This document shows, piece after piece, positions 15,507-24,391 of a stretch of 34,334 nucleotides of DNA; position 1 is the first letter of the stretch; every line of letters begins with the position of its first letter. Location: assembly GCA_005882525.1 (NCBI GenBank), contig VBGO01000029.1, positions 1 through 34,334 on the forward strand, given 5' to 3'. The position numbers and the translations under genes are program-made. The notes beneath the pieces are model-generated. The model did no database searches, had not been told where the DNA came from, and was given only the letters and a program-made list of their open reading frames with translations. This DNA comes from Chloroflexota bacterium. GTDB taxonomy: Bacteria > Chloroflexota > Dormibacteria > CF-121.

Positions 15507-17951
15507 TTGTCGACTGTGACCGGCGGGCCGGCCACGCTTCAGATACCGCTCCTCCCCCTCAAGAACGTCGTTCTCTTTCCCCACATGATCGTTCCCCTCT
15601 ATGTCGGGCGCGAACGATCGATCCACGCCCTCGAGGCGGCGATGCCGCACGGCAAGCAGGTGTTCCTCTGCACCCAGCGCCGGGCCGACTGCGAGGACCC
15701 CAAGGAGGAAGACCTCTACCGGGTCGGCGTGCTCGGTGAGGTGGTGCAGATGCTCAAGCTGCCGGACAGCACCATCAAGGTGCTGATCGAGGGGACCTCG
15801 CGAGCGGTGATCGAACGCTTCGTCGAGACCGAACCGCACCTCCGGGTCGAAGTGGCAATGCTGGACGAGGACTTCATCGTCTCGCCGGAGCTGGAGGCAT
15901 TGATGCGCGGCGTGGTCAACCTCTTCGACCGCTACGTCGAGCTCGACAAGAAGGTGCCGCCGGAGGTCAACCTGACCGTGCGCGGCGTCGAAGATGCCGG
16001 CCGGCTGGCGGACATCGTCGCCGCCAACCTGAGCATCGGCGTGACCGACAAGCAGGACGTGCTGGAGACGTTCCAGATGAACGACCGGCTGGAGAAATTG
16101 TCGACCGTCTTGCAGCGCGAGATCGAGATCCGAGACATGGACCGTTCCATCCGGCAGCGGGTCAGGCAGCAGATCGACCGGCGGCAGAAGGAGTTCTACC
16201 TAAAAGAGCAGATGCGCGTCATCCAGGAGGAGCTGGGTAGTGGGGAAGAGCCGCACCTGAGCGAGATGGACGAGTTGCGCGAACGCGTCCGGGCGCTCGA
16301 GCTGGCCGAGGCGATCGAGGAGCGCCTGCTCAAGGACATCGACCGGCTGGAGCGGATGCCCTCCGGCTCGCCGGAGATCTCGGTGCTGCACAACTACATC
16401 GACCTGGTCGTCTCCCTGCCCTGGCACACGTCCAGCGACGATGTCACCGACCTGCGTGCCGCCGAGAAGGTGCTCGATGAAGATCACCATGGCCTGCGAA
16501 AGATCAAGGAACGCATCCTGGAGTTCCTGGCCGTCCGCCAGCTGACGAAGTCGCCCAAGGGGCCGATCCTCTGCTTCATCGGTCCCCCCGGGGTGGGGAA
16601 GACTAGCCTCGGTCGCTCGATCGCGCGGGCATTGGGACGGAAATTCGTCCGGGTCTCGCTGGGCGGCGTCTCCGATGAGGCCGAGATCCGGGGCCACCGG
16701 CGGACTTACGTTGGCTCGATGCCGGGGCGGATAATCAAGGGCTTGCGCGAGGCGGGCACCCGTAACCCGGTCTTCCTGCTCGATGAGATCGACAAGATGT
16801 CGTCCGATTTCCGGGGTGATCCCGCCTCGGCAATGCTGGAGGTGCTCGACCCGGAACAGAACAAGCACTTCTCGGATCACTACCTGGAAATTCCCTTCGA
16901 CCTGTCCGAAGTCCTCTTCATCACCACTGCGAACGTCTACTACTCCATCCCCCGTCCTCTGCTCGACCGGATGGAGGTGATCAACCTGGCCGGCTACACG
17001 ACCGAGGAGAAGATGGTGATCGCGCGCGAATTCCTGATCCCCAAGCAGCTCGGCGAGCACGGCCTCACCGAGAAGCACATCGAGATCACGAAGCCGGCGG
17101 TCGCCACGATGATCAGCCGCTACACCTCAGAGGCCGGGGTCCGCAACCTGGAGCGATCGATCGCCGGCGTCTGCCGCAAGGTCGCCCGCGAGGTCGTCAA
17201 GGGCAAGACGCGCCGAATGACGATCGGGCCGACTCGGCTCGATGACCTGCTCGGACCGCCGCGCTACAAGCCCGACGAGGGGCATACGGAGCCGCTGATC
17301 GGGGTCGCCAATGGGCTCGCCTGGACCGAGGTCGGCGGCGTGCTGCTCACCATCGAGGTGATCACCATGCCGGGCAAGGGCAACCTCAACCTGACCGGTC
17401 AGCTGGGCGATGTGATGCAGGAGTCGGCCCGGGCCGCGCTCTCCTACGCGCGGTCGAATGCGGAGGCGCTCGGCATCCCCGTCGATTTCCGCGACAAATT
17501 GGACCTGCACATCCACATTCCCAAGGGCGCCATCCCCAAGGACGGCCCCTCGGCCGGCATCTCGATGGCGTTGGCCATCATCTCGGCCCTCTCGCACCGT
17601 CCGATCCGCTCGGATGTGGCCCTGACCGGCGAGATCACGCTACGCGGGCGGGTGCTGCCCATCGGCGGATTGAAGGAGAAGGTCCTGGCGGCCCACCGGA
17701 TCGGCATCGGCACCATCGTCTTGCCGGCCGACAATCAGCCGGACCTGGTCGACATTCCGCCGGATATCCGCAAGCGGCTCACCTTCAAGTTCGCGAGCAG
17801 CATGGACGAAGTGATCGCCGAGGCGCTGCTACCCCGCTCCGAGGTAGTCTCCGTGCCCCAGCTCGCCGAACCGGCCGGGATCGAGGAGCCGGCGGCCGCC
17901 AACGCCGACGAACGGCCCCGACCCGACGTGCCCGCCCCACCGGCACTGTAG
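15507..17951 (+). CDS. lon: ATP-dependent protease Lon
   Basis: This is an 814-residue LonA protease. The N-terminal substrate-binding domain begins LPLLPLKNVVLFPHMIVPL and leads into a long coiled coil (QIDRRQKEFYLKEQMRVIQEELG). The AAA+ module has Walker A GPPGVGKT from residue 359 and Walker B VFLLDEIDK. The protease domain has the Ser-Lys dyad Ser682 (PKDGPSAGI) and Lys725 (GGLKEKVLAAHR). The start is TTG 15507, preceded by AGGA 5 bases away. The last ~45 residues are a Pro/Ala-rich tail not found in most relatives. It closes the protein quality-control block. Confidence 0.97.
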   Translation: MSTVTGGPATLQIPLLPLKNVVLFPHMIVPLYVGRERSIHALEAAMPHGKQVFLCTQRRADCEDPKEEDLYRVGVLGEVVQMLKLPDSTIKVLIEGTSRAVIERFVETEPHLRVEVAMLDEDFIVSPELEALMRGVVNLFDRYVELDKKVPPEVNLTVRGVEDAGRLADIVAANLSIGVTDKQDVLETFQMNDRLEKLSTVLQREIEIRDMDRSIRQRVRQQIDRRQKEFYLKEQMRVIQEELGSGEEPHLSEMDELRERVRALELAEAIEERLLKDIDRLERMPSGSPEISVLHNYIDLVVSLPWHTSSDDVTDLRAAEKVLDEDHHGLRKIKERILEFLAVRQLTKSPKGPILCFIGPPGVGKTSLGRSIARALGRKFVRVSLGGVSDEAEIRGHRRTYVGSMPGRIIKGLREAGTRNPVFLLDEIDKMSSDFRGDPASAMLEVLDPEQNKHFSDHYLEIPFDLSEVLFITTANVYYSIPRPLLDRMEVINLAGYTTEEKMVIAREFLIPKQLGEHGLTEKHIEITKPAVATMISRYTSEAGVRNLERSIAGVCRKVAREVVKGKTRRMTIGPTRLDDLLGPPRYKPDEGHTEPLIGVANGLAWTEVGGVLLTIEVITMPGKGNLNLTGQLGDVMQESARAALSYARSNAEALGIPVDFRDKLDLHIHIPKGAIPKDGPSAGISMALAIISALSHRPIRSDVALTGEITLRGRVLPIGGLKEKVLAAHRIGIGTIVLPADNQPDLVDIPPDIRKRLTFKFASSMDEVIAEALLPRSEVVSVPQLAEPAGIEEPAAANADERPRPDVPAPPAL

Positions 17952-17970
17952 CGAGACTAAACCGCGCCAT

Positions 17971-18046
17971 GCGCCGTCCAGCCGCTTGCGGCGCACTCGC
18001 GCTTAACAACGTGCGCTCGTGTGCTCGCACAAGCGGCATACGGCGC
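17971..18046. repeat. Long imperfect inverted repeat between lon and valS
   Basis: The left arm (17971-17988) is GCGCCG, TCCA, GCCGCTTG. The right arm (18030-18046) is CAAGCGGC, ATA, CGGCGC. Fourteen base pairs match across a small internal bulge. Inside, GCGCAC (17991-17996) can pair with GTGCGC (18011-18016). No T-run follows. It could be an RNA structure ending lon messages, a leader of valS, or a copy of a dispersed palindromic element. Confidence 0.6.
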
Positions 18047-18056
18047 GGCGCTCATT

Positions 18057-18086
18057 CGCGCGAAAGCGCGGCGGCCTGAAGGCCGC
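18057..18086. repeat. Two tandem perfect hairpins just upstream of valS
   Basis: CGCGC-GAAA-GCGCG (18057-18070) has a GNRA tetraloop and is followed without a gap by GCGGCC-TGAA-GGCCGC (18071-18086). Only 16 bases separate the second stem from GTG 18103. There is no T-run, and I do not see the T-box antiterminator consensus, so this is neither a typical terminator nor a recognisable T-box. Confidence 0.6.
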
Positions 18087-18102
18087 TAAGCCCGTAAACT
18101 AG

Positions 18103-20715
18103 GTGGCCACTATGGAGACCCGGTACGAGCCGAAGAGCGTCGAGCAGCGCTGGTACGACGCCTGGGAGCAGCGCGGCTATTTCAAGGCGCGCGAGAGCCT
18201 GACCGGCAAGACGTTCACGATCTCCATGCCACCGCCCAACATCACCGGCGACCTGCACATGGGCCATGCGATGTACACGCTGCAGGACGTGTTGATCCGG
18301 TGGCACCGGATGCTGGGGGACGCCGCGCTGTGGGTGCCGGGCACGGACCACGCGGCGATCGCGACCCAGAACGTGCTGGAGAAGCAACTGGCGAGGAAAG
18401 GGTCCTCGAAAGAAGCGATCGGCCGGGAGGCCTGGGACCGCCTGGTGCAAACCTGGTACGACAAAACCGGCCACACCATCCTGCAGCAGATGCGCCGCCT
18501 CGGCTTTTCCGCCGATTGGTCGCGGATACGCTTCACCATGGATCCGGCCTACGTGGAGGCGATCCGCTACGTCTTCGTCCAGCTGTGGAAGGAGGGATTG
18601 ATCTACCGTGGTCCGCGGATCGTCAACTGGTGTCCGCGTGACCAGAGCGCGATCTCCGACCTCGAAGTGCAGTACGAGGAAGAGGACGGCCATCTCTACT
18701 ACCTCGACTACCCGGTCGACGGCGGCGGCGTGATTTCGGTCGCGACGGCGCGCCCCGAGACGATGGTGGGCGACAGCGGGGTCGCCGTCCACCCGGACGA
18801 TTGGCGCTATAAGGACCTGATCGGCAAGTTCGTGGTGCTGCCGATCGTCCACCGGCGGGTCCCGATCGTGGCTGACGACGCGGTCGACCAGGAGTTCGGG
18901 ACGGGCGCGGTCAAGGTCACACCCGGGCACGATGCCACCGACTACGAGATCGGCGAGCGGCACCATCTGCCGGTGCTCAGCATCCTTTCGCTGGACGGCC
19001 GGATGGATATCGCGGCGGTCCCGGCACTGCACCGGCTGCCGGTGCCGGCGGCGCGCGAGCGGATCGTCGAGCTGTTGCGGGCGGAAGGCGCCCTGCAGAA
19101 AGTCGAGCCGTACCGCCACTCGGTGGGTCACTGTGACCGCTGCGGCGCCGTGATCGAGCCGATCGTGTCGGCCCAGTGGTGGGTGCGGATGAAACCGCTG
19201 GCCGAGCCGGCCATTGCGGTGGCCGAGAGCGCCGACCTCCGCTTCCACCCGGAGCGGTGGCGCGAGCAGTACCTGCGCTGGATGCGCAACATCCGGGATT
19301 GGAACATCTCGCGGCAGCTCTGGCTCGGGCACCGGATCCCGGTCTGGACCTGTGTCAACGGGCACGCGGTCGCCTACCTCACAGACCCCGAGCAGTGCGA
19401 ACAGTGCGGCAACCGGCAGCTGACGCAGGACCCGGACGTGCTCGATACCTGGTTCTCGTCATCCCTGTGGCCGTTCGTCACGCTCGGGTGGCCGGCGGAC
19501 ACCACGGACCTGCGCCGCTTCTACCCGACCCAGGTGCTCGACACCGCCCGCGACATCCTCTACCTGTGGGTCGCCCGGATGGTGTTCATGAGCCTGCACT
19601 TCCTCAACACCGTGCCCTTTTCCGATGTCTTGATCCACGGCACGGTGCTGGCGCCCGACGGCCGGCGGATGAGCAAGTCCCTCGGCACCGGGGTCGACCC
19701 GCTGGACATGATCGAGCGCTACGGCGCGGACGCGACCCGCGCCTGGTGCGCCTATTTCGGCACCGGCGGCCAGGACATCCGCTTCTCCGAGGAGAAGATC
19801 AAGTCTTACCAGCTCTTCGCGAACAAGCTCTGGAACGCGACCCGGCTCCTCGTCACGAAACTGCCCGCGAGCGCGTCGGTGGCGCCGATCGACGAGGCGA
19901 CCCTGGAGCCGGCGGATACCTGGATCCTGGGTCGGCTGAGCGCGGTCACCCGGCTGGTCAGCGAATCATTCGAGCGTTTCGAATTCGGTCCGGCGATTGA
20001 CGCCCTCTACGAGTTTTCCTGGCACGAGTTTGCCGACGACTACCTGGAGCTCATCAAGCCACGGCTGCCGGCCGCCGACCCCTCGAGGACGACGGCGCTG
20101 GCGGTCGCGGTCCATGTGCTGGAGACAACCCTGCGCCTGCTCCATCCGATCATGCCCTTCGTCACCGAAGAGCTCTGGCAGCGGCTGCCGCACGAGGGCG
20201 AGACCATCATGTACGCGCCCTGGCCTCTCCCCGACGAGACGATTGAGGACCGCCAGCTGATGGACGAGATGGCGCATCTGCTCGAGGTGGTTCGCGCGGT
20301 ACGCAACCTGCGTCACGCGTCGGATCCCAGGGCGCGCCGGCAGCCGGCTGAGGTGACCTCCCCGCGGCGCCTGCTGTCTGAGCCGGTCGGACGCAGTTAC
20401 CTGGCCACCCTGGCGCAGCTCGAGCTCAATGGCAAACTGCCCGACGGGATGCCCCAGTCGGTGGTGGTGGTGGGCCAGACGACGGTGCGGCTCGGCATCC
20501 TCGCGAACGGGACAGCCGACACCCCGCGGCTTCGGGGCGAGCTGCAAAAGAAACGGCAGGAGATCGAGGTCATCGAGGGAAAGCTAAAGAACGCCGACTT
20601 CACCCAAAAGGCCCCCGCCGCCGTCGTCGAGCGTGAGCGGGCCCGGCTCGTCCAGGCCCGCCAGGCCGCCGACCGGTTGCGGGCGCTATTGGGCGAAACC
20701 GGCGAAGTAGGGTAA
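18103..20715 (+). CDS. valS: Valyl-tRNA synthetase
   Basis: This class I synthetase charges tRNA-Val (870 residues from GTG 18103, 867 from ATG 18112). The ValRS-specific HIGH region PPPNITGDLHMGHA is clear. The editing (CP1) domain contains ATARPETMVGDSGVAVHP. A zinc-ribbon-like CDRC and a later CEQC pair are seen. DVLDTWFSSSLWPF and RRMSKSLGTGVDP (KMSKS) complete the catalytic core. The anticodon-binding domain ends in the coiled-coil arm (ELQKKRQEIEVIEGKL). ATG 18112 gives the more typical start (METRYEPKSVEQRWY). A strongly structured intergenic region lies directly upstream. Confidence 0.97.
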   Translation: MATMETRYEPKSVEQRWYDAWEQRGYFKARESLTGKTFTISMPPPNITGDLHMGHAMYTLQDVLIRWHRMLGDAALWVPGTDHAAIATQNVLEKQLARKGSSKEAIGREAWDRLVQTWYDKTGHTILQQMRRLGFSADWSRIRFTMDPAYVEAIRYVFVQLWKEGLIYRGPRIVNWCPRDQSAISDLEVQYEEEDGHLYYLDYPVDGGGVISVATARPETMVGDSGVAVHPDDWRYKDLIGKFVVLPIVHRRVPIVADDAVDQEFGTGAVKVTPGHDATDYEIGERHHLPVLSILSLDGRMDIAAVPALHRLPVPAARERIVELLRAEGALQKVEPYRHSVGHCDRCGAVIEPIVSAQWWVRMKPLAEPAIAVAESADLRFHPERWREQYLRWMRNIRDWNISRQLWLGHRIPVWTCVNGHAVAYLTDPEQCEQCGNRQLTQDPDVLDTWFSSSLWPFVTLGWPADTTDLRRFYPTQVLDTARDILYLWVARMVFMSLHFLNTVPFSDVLIHGTVLAPDGRRMSKSLGTGVDPLDMIERYGADATRAWCAYFGTGGQDIRFSEEKIKSYQLFANKLWNATRLLVTKLPASASVAPIDEATLEPADTWILGRLSAVTRLVSESFERFEFGPAIDALYEFSWHEFADDYLELIKPRLPAADPSRTTALAVAVHVLETTLRLLHPIMPFVTEELWQRLPHEGETIMYAPWPLPDETIEDRQLMDEMAHLLEVVRAVRNLRHASDPRARRQPAEVTSPRRLLSEPVGRSYLATLAQLELNGKLPDGMPQSVVVVGQTTVRLGILANGTADTPRLRGELQKKRQEIEVIEGKLKNADFTQKAPAAVVERERARLVQARQAADRLRALLGETGEVG

Positions 20716-20741
20716 GGTAGCGGAAACAAAATTCTGTGATT

Positions 20742-20748
20742 GAGGAGG
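20742..20748 (+). promoter_or_regulatory. Strong ribosome-binding site that fixes a TTG start
   Basis: GAGGAGG lies 4 bases before TTG 20753, clearly marking this TTG as the start of the membrane zinc-ribbon gene. Confidence 0.6.
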
Positions 20749-20752
20749 CATC

Positions 20753-21220
20753 TTGCCGAATCTCTCGTCGTTAAAGCCACTGCTCTTCATCGTCATCTTT
20801 TACCTGCTGGCGTTCTGGCTCAGCCTCTCCTACTGGGCCTTCCGCGATGCACGTGAGCGCTCCAACAGCGTGCTCTTTCACGTCTTCGCCACCGGGCTCT
20901 CCCTGGTGTTGCCGATCTTCGGCCTCTTCATCTACATGATCATCCGGCCACCCCTGACAATGGCGGAGCGCCGCGCGCTCGAGCTCGAGACGCAGGCGCT
21001 GGCCGAACCGGGCGGCCCGGCGCGCGAACTGCGGCCCTGCCCCAGCTGTGGCGAGCCGATCGACTCCCAGTACGTGCTCTGCCCGCACTGCAAGACGCAG
21101 TTCAGTAAACTCTGCCCACGGTGCAACAAGCAGCTCAAGCTGGGATGGACTGTCTGCCCCTACTGCGCCGAAGAAGTCCCTCTTCAGGGTTCGGTACCGA
21201 CGCCGCGGATCGCGCGTTAG
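20753..21220 (+). CDS. Membrane protein with double zinc ribbon
   Basis: This is a 155-residue protein of unknown function. Two membrane spans lie at the N-terminus (LLFIVIFYLLAFWLSLSYWAF and VFATGLSLVLPIFGLFIYMII), joined by a short Arg-rich loop. A linker follows, then a C-terminal double zinc ribbon with four CxxC-type pairs: CPSC, CPHC, CPRC and CPYC. Such soluble zinc ribbons on small membrane anchors usually mediate protein or nucleic-acid contacts. The TTG start is supported by GAGGAGG at 20742-20748. It sits 37 bases after valS and may share its transcript. Confidence 0.8.
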   Translation: MPNLSSLKPLLFIVIFYLLAFWLSLSYWAFRDARERSNSVLFHVFATGLSLVLPIFGLFIYMIIRPPLTMAERRALELETQALAEPGGPARELRPCPSCGEPIDSQYVLCPHCKTQFSKLCPRCNKQLKLGWTVCPYCAEEVPLQGSVPTPRIAR

Positions 21221-21262
21221 CGCGCTCGCCCGGCGGCTCGTTGACCTGCTAACCCCCTAGCT

Positions 21263-22822
21263 ATGCCGCTCGCGCTGCAGGCGCTGCTCCCGTTCATCGC
21301 CCTGCTGGGAGCGGCCGCCGTGGTGCAGCGCCGCCCGCGACGGCGGGTGAACGGCTGGATCGCGTCCGGGGCTACCGGGATTGCCGGGGTAATCGCGCTC
21401 ATCGAGCTGCTCCGGCTGTCGCCGGGCGAGCACGTCGACGTCCCCTACCTGACCACCTTTCCCTACGCCGATCTCGCGATCCGGCTCGACGGGCTGTCGC
21501 TGGCCTTCGCGAGCGTCACCTTGATCACGGCCGCCTTGCTGATGCTCAGCCGGCAGCAGGTGCGCGGCGACCGTCGCGACCCCTGGTTCTCGTGGCTGTT
21601 GACCAGCGCCGCCGCCTGCGCGGTGATCTTCGCGCACAACCTGCTCCTGGTTTACGTCGCCCTGCAACTGCTGACGCTGGCCTGGAGCGGCGCGCTCGAT
21701 GAGACGGCACCCCGCCGCCGCGGGCTTCGGCTCAGCGTCCAGATCGCCGACATCGGGCTGCTGCTGGCGGCCGCCAGCGCGATCCAATCGGTCGGAACCA
21801 GCGCCTTTTCCGGCGTCCCCTCCGACACGTTCGGCCTCCCCACCTTCCTGCTCGTGCTGCTGCCGGTGGTGGTGCGGATCGGGGCGCTGGCGCTGGCCCC
21901 CCCTGTGCCGCAGGCTCCGCTGGCGTTCGAGCCGGCAATCGCCTGGGTCGCGCCCGCCGGCTACCTGTTGATGCGGCTGCTGGCGCTGATGGGCGGCCGG
22001 CTCCCCGACCGCGCGACGGCGGTCGGGCTGTTCGCCGGTGGCACGCTGCTGGCGCTGGGCTTCGCGGCGCTCGCGCTGTTCGAGCGGGCGGGGCCGCGAA
22101 TGGCCGCGTTGTTGCTGGTCGCGCAGGCGGCGCTGGCGTTCGCGCTATCGGCCGGGAGCGATCCGCTGCTGACGGTCGCCTGCATCTGGCTCTGGCTTTT
22201 CCTGGTCCCGCTCGCCGGCCTGGCCAACGTCCGGCTTCCGGCGGGATCGGCGGCCGAGGGGCTGCTGCTGCTGAACCTCGCCATGATCCCCGGCAGCCTC
22301 GCCTTTATCGGCCTCTGGCTGGGAGGCCTCGCACTGAGCAGCCGCGGACTCCTCGTCGGGATGGTCCCGGTGGGGCTCGCGGTCGTCCTGGCCGGGATCG
22401 CGGCGCTCAGCCGCGCGGTCCGGCCCCGATCGGCCCGGCCGGATATCGGGACCGCCTGGGCCGCCGCTCTGCTGCTGATCGCGGCCGTTCCGATGCTGGT
22501 GATCGGCCCCCTGGTGCTGCCGGCTGCTGCGACCGTCCGGCTGGTCCCCGGCGGCAGCATCTCCGCCAGTCCCTTTGGGATCGTCACCGCAGCCGGCGCC
22601 TGGCCCTCGCTGATCGTGTCGCTGGTGGTGGCGCTGCTTGTCTACGTGGCCGGATGGTGGTGGCGTCTCAAGCTGCCGGTGTGGCCAGCGGCGCGCCGGC
22701 CCGGGTTTGCGATTCCACGGCTGGCGGTCCCGTGGCCGTTGCGGGCGGCGCCGCCATGGACCCGATTCGTGGTCTGGGGTGCCTTCGTGGCCCTGATCGG
22801 CATGGTGTTGACGCGGCCATGA
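21263..22822 (+). CDS. Polytopic membrane protein, degenerate complex I/Mrp antiporter-like
   Basis: This 519-residue protein is nearly all hydrophobic, with about 12-14 membrane spans. Parts resemble the NuoL/NuoM/MrpD family: DLAIRLDGLSLAFASVTLI matches their DGLS segment, and AHNLLLVYVALQLLTLAWSGAL aligns with the span that normally carries a key Glu, here Gln. The spans that usually hold conserved Lys and His (around APLAFEPAIAWVAPAGYLLMRL) lack them. I infer a relative that has lost proton pumping, but the resemblance is by eye only. It overlaps the next membrane gene by ATGA, suggesting the two products form a complex. No other complex I or Mrp subunit is nearby. Confidence 0.65.
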   Translation: MPLALQALLPFIALLGAAAVVQRRPRRRVNGWIASGATGIAGVIALIELLRLSPGEHVDVPYLTTFPYADLAIRLDGLSLAFASVTLITAALLMLSRQQVRGDRRDPWFSWLLTSAAACAVIFAHNLLLVYVALQLLTLAWSGALDETAPRRRGLRLSVQIADIGLLLAAASAIQSVGTSAFSGVPSDTFGLPTFLLVLLPVVVRIGALALAPPVPQAPLAFEPAIAWVAPAGYLLMRLLALMGGRLPDRATAVGLFAGGTLLALGFAALALFERAGPRMAALLLVAQAALAFALSAGSDPLLTVACIWLWLFLVPLAGLANVRLPAGSAAEGLLLLNLAMIPGSLAFIGLWLGGLALSSRGLLVGMVPVGLAVVLAGIAALSRAVRPRSARPDIGTAWAAALLLIAAVPMLVIGPLVLPAAATVRLVPGGSISASPFGIVTAAGAWPSLIVSLVVALLVYVAGWWWRLKLPVWPAARRPGFAIPRLAVPWPLRAAPPWTRFVVWGAFVALIGMVLTRP

Positions 22823-24387
22823 TCATCTACCTGCCGGCGGTGCTGTCGGCCCTCAGCCTGCTGGTCGCCTACGGCAGCGCCGGGCGGCGCCGCCAGGCCG
22901 CCACCATCGGGGCCATCATCGCGACCGGCTGGTCGCTGGTCGTGCTGGTGGACGTGAATTCTGGAAGCTGGGCGATTGGACCGATCGTCGCCACCCTCCT
23001 GCTGCCCCGTCCGGGCCAGCGCGTCAACTCCAGCTTCGAGGGACTGACCAGACGGGTGATCACCATCGCGGCCGCGCTGGTCGCCGCCATCTTCCTCGCG
23101 TCGCGCCTGCCGGTGGGCGAGAATCCGGTCCTGCTGAGCGCGGTGCCCTGGTTCCTGGGCGCGCTGGGCGCCGCCTGGTTCGCCAGCCCGGTCGATCAAC
23201 CGGAACGGCTCCAGGGCCAGGTGCTGATGGTCGCGGCGGCCGCGGCCGTGATCCTCACCGCCGTCCCCGCCGGCCCGGTGACGGCCGGACTTGCAGGCGC
23301 CATGGCGCTGATGCCGGTGGCGGGCGAAGGCTGGCGTCTGCCCGGCCGGTTCCGCTCCCCAGTCAGCCTGCTGCTGCTCGGGCTTGCTGCGCTGGTGGCG
23401 TTGCTCGCGCTGGTCGGACTGCCCATCGCCCGCATTTTCCTGTTCGACCTGTCGCTCAACAGCAGTGGGATCGTCCTGCTCGCCATCGCCGTTCTGCTGG
23501 TGGCCGGCATCGCGGTGACGCCCATGGGCTCCGAGTGGGCAGCGCTACTCGGTGTCCTGGCGGTGAGCGCCACGGCGCCCAGCCTCCGCTGGGCGGCGCT
23601 TGGTGCGCTGATCGCGGTGGCGACCGTGCTGGCGAAAGCTGGCGAACGATTCGCCTGGACCGGGTTCGGGGTGCTGGCCATCACGCCGGTGCTTCAGTCG
23701 CTGGCGACGCCGGCCTGGAGCGCGCGGGTGCAGGCGGCGGCGCTCGCGGTGGGGCTGGTGCTGATGTTGGTGGCGGCCCGGCCGGGCATGCTCCGCGTGC
23801 TCGTCCTCCCCGCCACCGGCTTTCTCATCATGCTGGCCGTAGAGACGGTGACCCCGGCCAACCTGGTGCGGTTCGAGTGGATCGCGGCGGCCGGCGCGGT
23901 GTTGCTGCCGGCGCGCACGCTGTTGAACCGGCTCCTGGGCGACCCCGGCCGGCCCGCCATCGTCCGCGACCAGCTGCTCCTCGGCCTGCTCCTGCTGGGG
24001 ATCAGCGCGCATGACCCCCTCGGCCTCGGCGAGCTGGCCGCGGTGCTGTTGCTCGTCGACCTGGCGCTGGTGCGGATCAGTGACCCGTCGCTGGCGCGAT
24101 CGGGATGGGCCGGCCGGGTGGTGCTGCTGGCCCGCTCGAACTGGCCGCCGGCGGTGACGTTCGCCGGCGCGGCCTTCGCCGTTATCGCCGCGCTGCAGGC
24201 CAGCCTGCCGCTCGGATTGTTGGCGGCGCTCCTGCTCGCCGGGCTCCAGCTCGCGCCGCTGCTCGATCGTCACGCGCTGGCGCCGTCACCGGAGCGACCT
24301 CGCTCGGCGCTCGGATGGATCGGTCCGGCGCTCTCGATCGCCTGCGGCATGGCGCCGGCCCTGCTGCTGCGCATGCTGCGGCTCTGA
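22819..24387 (+). CDS. Polytopic membrane protein, partner of the preceding gene
   Basis: This 522-residue protein is extremely hydrophobic, with roughly 14 or more spans rich in Leu, Ala, Val and Gly. No family motif is recognised. The start ATG 22819 is fixed by the ATGA overlap with the upstream membrane gene; an in-frame start at 22654 lies inside that gene. Charged residues are confined to short loops (GRRRQAA, DQPERLQ, GDPGRPAIVRD). The tight coupling and similar size suggest a two-subunit membrane complex. maf follows 4 bases later, so they may share a transcript. Confidence 0.75.
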   Translation: MIIYLPAVLSALSLLVAYGSAGRRRQAATIGAIIATGWSLVVLVDVNSGSWAIGPIVATLLLPRPGQRVNSSFEGLTRRVITIAAALVAAIFLASRLPVGENPVLLSAVPWFLGALGAAWFASPVDQPERLQGQVLMVAAAAAVILTAVPAGPVTAGLAGAMALMPVAGEGWRLPGRFRSPVSLLLLGLAALVALLALVGLPIARIFLFDLSLNSSGIVLLAIAVLLVAGIAVTPMGSEWAALLGVLAVSATAPSLRWAALGALIAVATVLAKAGERFAWTGFGVLAITPVLQSLATPAWSARVQAAALAVGLVLMLVAARPGMLRVLVLPATGFLIMLAVETVTPANLVRFEWIAAAGAVLLPARTLLNRLLGDPGRPAIVRDQLLLGLLLLGISAHDPLGLGELAAVLLLVDLALVRISDPSLARSGWAGRVVLLARSNWPPAVTFAGAAFAVIAALQASLPLGLLAALLLAGLQLAPLLDRHALAPSPERPRSALGWIGPALSIACGMAPALLLRMLRL

Positions 24388-24391
24388 TCGC

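Noticed and set aside
18057..18086. Intrinsic terminator for lon
   Set aside because: The hairpins are strong but no T-run follows, and they lie 106 bases after the stop and next to valS.
17952..18102. T-box riboswitch upstream of valS
   Set aside because: The position suits one, but I find no T-box antiterminator consensus and no terminator with a T-run; only hairpins are visible.
21263..22822. Functional NuoL/NuoM subunit
   Set aside because: Key Glu, Lys and His residues are not visible and no other complex I genes are present.
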